From Candidatus Woesearchaeota archaeon (GTDB lineage: Archaea; Nanobdellota; Nanobdellia; Woesearchaeales; UBA11576): DNA of 8,565 nucleotides. Positions 5,337 through 8,565 of the stretch are shown here, one piece after another. Location of the stretch: the NCBI GenBank assembly GCA_016219765.1, contig JACRKM010000117.1, positions 1 to 8,565 of the forward strand, written 5' to 3'. The notes beneath the pieces were generated by a model. That model did no database searches and was not told the origin of the DNA. It saw only the letters and a program-made list of their open reading frames with translations. Each line of letters begins with the position of its first letter. Position 1 is the stretch's first letter. Made by a program: the position numbers and the translations under genes.

Positions 5337-5918
5337 ATGGACCTATCAGTGCATTTTGTTGTTTCAGCAGTGATTGCAGCTGTTCTCTATCCGTTTTTCG
5401 GCTGGTTATCTGTATTCATCATTGTCGGCGGTTTTCTTATCGACGCAGATCATTACCTCTGGATTATTCTTTCAAAAAAGGCGCTGAGTTTGAAGTCAGC
5501 TTACAATTATCACAAGCAATACCAGCACCGGAATGATTACATTCTTAATGTTTGTCATACAATTGAATTTAGTGCAATTGTCGTAGTTCTTGCTGTGCAG
5601 TACACATTCGCGGCTCTTTTCTCATTAGGATTCTTTCTGCACCTTTTATTAGATCGCATACACGCTATTCGGTATTCGCGGCGATACAATAAGGCATTCA
5701 GATTCTTCTGGTTCAATGATCAGAAGGGTCGGCGCGCATTTTCATTGCTCCATTGGATACTGGTCGAACTTGGCATTGCGCATTTGTGGAGGTTTGGAGC
5801 TGTTGACGAACAAGCGTCACAAGTGCTGCAACAAAGAAATGTGGAAATCATGGAAGCAACGCCGGTTTATCGGAGAGTTGCACCACCGCTCAAAGACGAG
5901 TTAGACAATATAAGATGA
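5337..5918 (+). CDS. Membrane protein with His/Asp motifs, YdjM-like
   Basis: A 193-residue protein with an N-terminal membrane segment (about 7-34) leading into GGFLIDADHYLW (31-42), then His59 and His64 in YHKQYQHRND, CHTIE at 73-77, a second membrane region (about 79-108) carrying LHLLLDRIH, and a shorter hydrophobic stretch near 135-150. Asp36, Asp38, His39, His64, His74, Glu77, His102 and Asp106 resemble the pattern of membrane-bound proteins annotated as metal-dependent hydrolases (YdjM/PF04307 type). This assignment is from motif pattern only and a substrate cannot be named. The C-terminal 40 residues are hydrophilic. It leads a plus-strand run with dut 27 bases downstream. Its stop codon lies in an 11-base tandem repeat. 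Confidence 0.62.
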   Translation: MDLSVHFVVSAVIAAVLYPFFGWLSVFIIVGGFLIDADHYLWIILSKKALSLKSAYNYHKQYQHRNDYILNVCHTIEFSAIVVVLAVQYTFAALFSLGFFLHLLLDRIHAIRYSRRYNKAFRFFWFNDQKGRRAFSLLHWILVELGIAHLWRFGAVDEQASQVLQQRNVEIMEATPVYRRVAPPLKDELDNIR

Positions 5919-5932
5919 TATTAAGATGATAT
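5911..5932 (+). repeat. 11-base tandem duplication at a gene junction
   Basis: TAAGATGATAT occurs twice back to back. The first copy contains the TGA stop of the membrane protein gene. The pair ends just before AAGGGA (5933-5938), the ribosome site of dut. It probably arose by slippage; whether it sets the spacing or coupling between the genes is unknown. Confidence 0.75.
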
Positions 5933-5945
5933 AAGGGATTTTTTT

Positions 5946-6374
5946 ATGGTTCATCTCAAGATCAAGCGGCTCGATAAGGAAATTGCTGCGCCAAACTATG
6001 CCAAGGATGGCGATGCCGCATTTGATTTGCGTTCAACACACGACGTACTGATCAAGGCCGGGGAAAAAACTCTGGTGAAGACCGGCCTTTGCGTTGCAAT
6101 CCCCAAAGGATACGTTGGATTAATCTGGGATCGCAGCGGCCTTGCTGCAAAGAATGGCCTAACGTGCCTTGGTGGTGTGATCGATGCAGGGTATCGCGGG
6201 GAGATCGGTGTCGTTCTCTGCAACCTTGGAACAGAAGACTTCAAGGTCGAGCGCAGCATGCGGATTGCGCAGATGCTCATCCAGCCCGTCCATCAGGCGA
6301 CCATTGAAGAAGTGGAAGAGCTTGAGGAGACGCAGCGGGGCAGCACGGGCTTTGGCTCAAGCGGCCTCCACTAA
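5946..6374 (+). CDS. dut: dUTP diphosphatase (dUTPase)
   Basis: A 142-residue trimeric-type dUTPase, which hydrolyses dUTP to dUMP and pyrophosphate. It keeps uracil out of DNA and supplies dUMP for thymidylate synthesis. All five motifs are present in order: DAAFDLRS (23-30), DRSGLA (62-67), GGVIDAGYRGEIGVVLCN (76-93, Asp80 being the catalytic residue that activates water), RIAQMLIQP (106-114), and RGSTGFGSSG (131-140) with the arginine and phenylalanine that close over the nucleotide. Motif 5 has Thr134 where glycine is usual. The length is normal for the family, and the motif pattern is that of dUTPase more than dCTP deaminase. AAGGGA at 5933-5938 is the ribosome site. The gene is probably co-transcribed with the upstream membrane protein and perhaps with bud32. 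Confidence 0.94.
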   Translation: MVHLKIKRLDKEIAAPNYAKDGDAAFDLRSTHDVLIKAGEKTLVKTGLCVAIPKGYVGLIWDRSGLAAKNGLTCLGGVIDAGYRGEIGVVLCNLGTEDFKVERSMRIAQMLIQPVHQATIEEVEELEETQRGSTGFGSSGLH

Positions 6375-6406
6375 CAGATGATACGAATCCATTTTCAACT
6401 TTCGCT

Positions 6407-6426
6407 GCGCTGCCACCGACACGCGA
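6407..6426 (+). repeat. Half-site related to element B before bud32
   Basis: Twenty bases here match 17 of 20 positions of 5181-5200 in element B (common core GCCACCGAC followed by GCGA). No complementary arm follows, since the bud32 ATG begins seven bases later. It may be the remnant of a foldback element or a shared protein- or RNA-binding sequence. Confidence 0.45.
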
Positions 6427-6433
6427 TAATCTC

Positions 6434-7063
6434 ATGAAAAAAATAATTTCACAAGGGGCCGAAGCCATCCTGTCGACGGATGGCAAAACTGTCACAAAAG
6501 ACCGCGTCACGAAAAGTTACCGCCATCCGGCTCTCGATGGGCGTCTCAGAAAGACGCGCACGCGCCACGAAGCGAAGATCCTCGGCATGCTTATGCAATC
6601 GCGGTTTCCTGCGCCGCAGGTTACCAGCGTCGATGAAGAGAAGATGGTGCTGCAGATCGAGCACATTCCTGGCGCGCTGATCAAACAGGTTCTTGACAGC
6701 AACGAAAAAGACAGTTCTGTGTGTCTGCGTATTTGCAAAGAGATCGGAGAGAAGGTTGCCTGGCTGCATTCCCTCGAAGTGATCCATCACGACCTTACTA
6801 CATCCAACATGATTCTGCATGAAAAAAAGAAGGAAGTCTTCTTCATTGACTTCGGCCTTTCGTTCATCTCGAAGAAAATCGAGGACAAGGCAGTCGACCT
6901 GCATCTTCTCCTTCACGCGTTGCAGAGCAAGCACTACAGGATAGCTGATGCGTGCTTTGCAGAAGTCCTCGCGGGCTACAGCGAGAAGTCAAAGCAGGCA
7001 GAAGCAGTCATCGAGCGCCTCCACCTGGTTGAGAAGAGGGGAAGGTATAAGCAGGGGTCTTAA
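6434..7063 (+). CDS. bud32: Bud32 kinase/ATPase of the KEOPS complex
   Basis: A 209-residue atypical small kinase. In KEOPS, with Kae1, Cgi121 and Pcc1, Bud32 supports the threonylcarbamoyl (t6A) modification of tRNAs that read ANN codons. Visible features are SQGAEA (6-11) as nucleotide-loop equivalent, TKSYRHP (26-32) with the Bud32-specific YRHP, TRTRHEAKIL (41-50) with Glu46 of helix C, the catalytic loop HHDLTTSN (118-125; Asp120, Asn125), DFG at 139-141, EDKAVDLHLLL (150-160) and the C-terminal RGRYK (202-206) typical of the family. The loop reads HHD where HGD is usual. It is not fused to Kae1, unlike in some archaea, and no other KEOPS gene is in the window. There is no Shine-Dalgarno; the 59-base gap after dut holds a short repeat. 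Confidence 0.93.
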   Translation: MKKIISQGAEAILSTDGKTVTKDRVTKSYRHPALDGRLRKTRTRHEAKILGMLMQSRFPAPQVTSVDEEKMVLQIEHIPGALIKQVLDSNEKDSSVCLRICKEIGEKVAWLHSLEVIHHDLTTSNMILHEKKKEVFFIDFGLSFISKKIEDKAVDLHLLLHALQSKHYRIADACFAEVLAGYSEKSKQAEAVIERLHLVEKRGRYKQGS

Positions 7064-7070
7064 TCCGCAA

Positions 7071-7320
7071 CAGGAATCTTTGGTTGGTGCGAAATTCCCT
7101 TGCTTCGCCGCCACGCTCACCGCCACCGCCTTTTCGCGAGAGATGGACGATTACTCATTCATACCGACAAGGGGGATGCCCCATCGGGGAATGTCGGTCC
7201 TCAATGCGCACAGCCATATCACGCGCCTGGCGTGGCGGTGGGCGTGCGACGCGTCGAGCGTTGGTGTGGGGGCGGCAAGATAAGTAATAGCAGTTATTTT
7301 CGCACCAACCTTCAGGAATC
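7071..7320. mobile_element. Foldback element A2 with flanking direct repeats
   Basis: The second copy of the A family, about 234 bases between two copies of CAGGAATC (7071-7078 and 7313-7320). Just inside are perfect 13-base inverted repeats, GGTTGGTGCGAAA (7082-7094) and its complement (7298-7310); these differ from those of A1. The core repeats A1 closely: GCGAGAGATGGA at 7136-7147, the ACCGACA/TGTCGGT hairpin (7163-7169 with 7192-7198), the long arm (7112-7130 with 7229-7246) and the terminal hairpin (7247-7263). Changes between copies preserve pairing: A2649-T2765 in A1 is G7122-C7236 here, and T2779-A2789 is C7250-G7260. No protein is encoded; the apparent reading frames shift at an indel between copies. 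It fills the bud32-map gap and ends nine bases before the map TATA box. Confidence 0.75.
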
Positions 7321-7329
7321 CAAAACATT

Positions 7330-7337
7330 TTTATAAA
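7330..7337 (+). promoter_or_regulatory. TATA box of the methionine aminopeptidase gene
   Basis: TTTATAAA is centred 25 bases before the ATG at 7359, so the message should be leaderless or nearly so. A GGTG at 7348-7351 could help ribosome binding if transcription starts earlier. Confidence 0.65.
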
Positions 7338-7358
7338 CACTGCATTGGTGGCGACATC

Positions 7359-8288
7359 ATGAAAGGAGAGGAAGTAGAAACGCCCGTCACGACCAAGGAG
7401 GTCTACCAATCTTACCTGAAAGCCGGCCGCGCTGCAGCAGAAGCACTGCAGTATGGCAAATCCCTTGTTAAGCCCGGCGTAAAATACATCGATGTTGCTG
7501 AGGCTGTTGAAGAGAAGATTCGACAGCTTGGCTGCGAGCTTGCATTCCCCTGCAACATTTCCAGAAATGAGGTTGCCGCGCACTACACTCCTCCTGCGGG
7601 CGACGAGACTATCTTCACCGAAAATGACATCATAAAGCTTGACATCGGTACGCAATACAATGGCTACATCGGTGATAACGCGCTCACAGTCGATCTCACA
7701 GGAAAGTATGCTGATCTTGTGAAGGCGTCCCGCGAAGCAGTGGAGAAAGTCACGAAGCTTGCCGCCGTCGGTGTCACGCTCGGCGAGGTCGGCAAAGAGA
7801 TCGCCGAGACGATCGAGAGCTACGGTTACAAGCCGGTGCGTAATCTTTCCGGGCACGGTGTTGCGCAATTTCACCAGCATGCTTCGCCGACGGTTCCCAA
7901 TTACAATAATGGTGACTCGTTTGAATTTGTCGATGGCATGTCATTTGCGAGTGAGCCATTCGCTACTGATGGCCTTGGATTAATTCATGAAAAGGCTCCC
8001 TGTTATATTTATATGCTGGAAAATAAACGGCCTGTCCGCAGCCAGATGAGCCGCGATGTGCTTAAAGAGATTGATAAATACAGAGGGCTTCCTTTTGCAA
8101 CACGCTGGCTCGCAAAGAAATTTCCTGTTTCTAAAGTTAATTATGCCGTGCGTGATCTTGTGAGCAATGGCGTTCTCTACGAATACGGCCAGCTTGTCGA
8201 GAAAGCGAAGGGCATGGTGAGCCAGGCAGAGCATACGATGGTAATTTTCGAAGGGAAACTGAAGGTAACGACGCGTCTGGACGAGTGA
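7359..8288 (+). CDS. map: Methionine aminopeptidase, type II
   Basis: A 309-residue metalloprotease that removes the initiator methionine from new proteins. The five metal ligands of the pita-bread fold are all visible: Asp95 (KLDIG), Asp106 (GDNA), His166 (SGHGV), Glu199 (SEPFA) and Glu291 (QAEHTM). His75 (AAHYTP) and His174 are the substrate-side histidines. The roughly 65-residue segment between Glu199 and Glu291 (about 222-283, with PFATRWL and the helical KVNYAVRDLVSNG) is the insert that defines type II enzymes of archaea and eukaryotes. There is no long N-terminal extension, so it is the archaeal IIa form, and its length is typical. It has its own TATA box immediately after foldback element A2 and is convergent with the PIN-like gene downstream. 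Confidence 0.96.
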   Translation: MKGEEVETPVTTKEVYQSYLKAGRAAAEALQYGKSLVKPGVKYIDVAEAVEEKIRQLGCELAFPCNISRNEVAAHYTPPAGDETIFTENDIIKLDIGTQYNGYIGDNALTVDLTGKYADLVKASREAVEKVTKLAAVGVTLGEVGKEIAETIESYGYKPVRNLSGHGVAQFHQHASPTVPNYNNGDSFEFVDGMSFASEPFATDGLGLIHEKAPCYIYMLENKRPVRSQMSRDVLKEIDKYRGLPFATRWLAKKFPVSKVNYAVRDLVSNGVLYEYGQLVEKAKGMVSQAEHTMVIFEGKLKVTTRLDE

Positions 8289-8293
8289 CTGGA

Positions 8294-8364
8294 GAGGTCA
8301 TTCTTAGAGCGTAGCGAGCTGAGGGGTTAAACCCCTGCCCTTTAGGGCGTAGGAGGAGGTCGTT
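8294..8364. repeat. Double-hairpin repeat, IS200/IS605-end-like
   Basis: Two hairpins lie back to back: AGGGG/CCCCT (8322-8326 with 8332-8336) and GCCC-TTTA-GGGC (8337-8348), followed by AGGAGGAGGTC. Near-identical nonamers GAGGTCATT (8294-8302) and GAGGTCGTT (8356-8364) border the unit. A GCCCTTTAGGGC hairpin followed by a GGAGG-type purine run resembles, from memory, right ends of archaeal IS200/IS605-group elements and the scaffold region of TnpB guide RNAs. No transposase or TnpB is present, so at most this is a remnant or a non-autonomous element. It lies between convergent genes and could also end transcription. Confidence 0.4.
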
Positions 8365-8565
8365 GATTAACTAATGTTTTCAGTTCCACGATAAACTTCT
8401 CATCAAGTAATCTAATTTTTATTTTTGGAAATTCTTGTTCTATTAGTTTATACTTTTTATCTTCTCTAAAAAGCATTTTATCTTTTGTTAAGAAAACATC
8501 CCTGCCTCTGACGATATGTAGTGCTAAAATCTTATTATCAACATACTTATTTAAAAGTTTTTTGC
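8342..8565 (-). CDS. PIN-like protein, C-terminal part
   Basis: The last 73 residues of a minus-strand gene that begins outside the window. The sequence around NKILALHIVRGRDVFLTKDK, followed by KYKLIEQEFPKIKIRLLDEKFI, has the layout of the C-terminal half of a PIN-domain nuclease: a helix, then a strand ending in T-x-D with the last acidic ligand, then a strand naming the position of the bound segment. PIN proteins are metal-dependent ribonucleases, often toxins of VapBC pairs. With the N-terminal acidic residues out of view this remains tentative, and no antitoxin is visible. The final residues (RPPPTP) are encoded by the double-hairpin repeat, whose TTTA loop supplies the stop, so the original C-terminus may have been replaced. 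The gene is clearly AT-rich compared with map. Confidence 0.5.
   Translation of the reverse strand, partial: KKLLNKYVDNKILALHIVRGRDVFLTKDKMLFREDKKYKLIEQEFPKIKIRLLDEKFIVELKTLVNQRPPPTP

Noticed and set aside
7084..7287. ORFs through element A2, with a similar frame in A1 (both give SPPPPF.ERW and YRQGGCPI).
   Set aside because: The frame is shared only in the first half; a one-base indel between the copies near 2712/7186 shifts it, and the substitutions follow base pairing rather than codons.
2607..7320. A CRISPR array or integron cassette array as explanation for the repeated elements.
   Set aside because: The copies are kilobases apart with genes between them, there is no regular spacing, no Cas or integron integrase gene, and no recognisable attC core boxes.
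7155..7880. A 241-codon minus-strand ORF.
   Set aside because: It is antisense to the well-supported methionine aminopeptidase and element A2, shows no recognisable motif, and has no promoter or ribosome site.

Overview
This window comes from an archaeal chromosome. The evidence is a clear eS1 (S3Ae) ribosomal protein gene, a stand-alone Bud32 kinase (KEOPS complex), a type II methionine aminopeptidase with the archaeal metal ligand set, and archaeal promoters: TATA boxes centred about 25 bases before the start codon, several of them implying leaderless mRNAs. Compact genes, short intergenic regions and little obvious pathway context fit a DPANN-type genome such as Woesearchaeota or Pacearchaeota. 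That placement is an inference only.

Layout. 1-433: visibly AT-rich, two minus-strand genes (a clipped ORF at the edge with a near-perfect Shine-Dalgarno, and a short HD-domain protein). 434-679: divergent promoter region. 680-1130: two overlapping small plus-strand genes that are paralogues of each other. 1178-2451: minus-strand operon of a monocluster ferredoxin followed by a thioredoxin-reductase-like flavoprotein whose NADPH signature is missing. 2452-2870: divergent intergenic region holding foldback element A1. 2871-3596: FAD/NAD(P) oxidoreductase of the ferredoxin reductase family. 3719-4171: small membrane protein. 4416-5144: rps3ae. 5146-5317: foldback element B. 5337-7063: plus-strand run of a membrane protein with His/Asp motifs, dUTPase and bud32. 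7071-7320: foldback element A2. 7359-8288: methionine aminopeptidase. 8290-8365: short double-hairpin sequence resembling an IS200/IS605-type end. 8342-8565: AT-rich minus-strand PIN-like gene, clipped by the window.

How the genes may work together. Ferredoxin, the thioredoxin-reductase-like protein and the divergent FNR-type enzyme could form one redox chain (NAD(P)H to ferredoxin to thioredoxin). This is inferred from adjacency and from the lost NADPH motif. The core genes rps3ae, dut, bud32 and map are housekeeping genes for translation, nucleotide pool sanitation, tRNA t6A modification and N-terminal methionine removal.

The most unusual feature is a family of GC-rich foldback elements (A1, A2 and a diverged B, plus a solitary half-site before bud32). 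A1 and A2 share a strongly conserved core with compensatory base changes in the stems. Each full copy is bounded by short direct repeats and by inverted repeats that differ in sequence from copy to copy. Each sits just upstream of, or touching, the TATA box of a plus-strand gene. I do not recognise the family; it could be a structured non-coding RNA, a MITE-like mobile element, or both.
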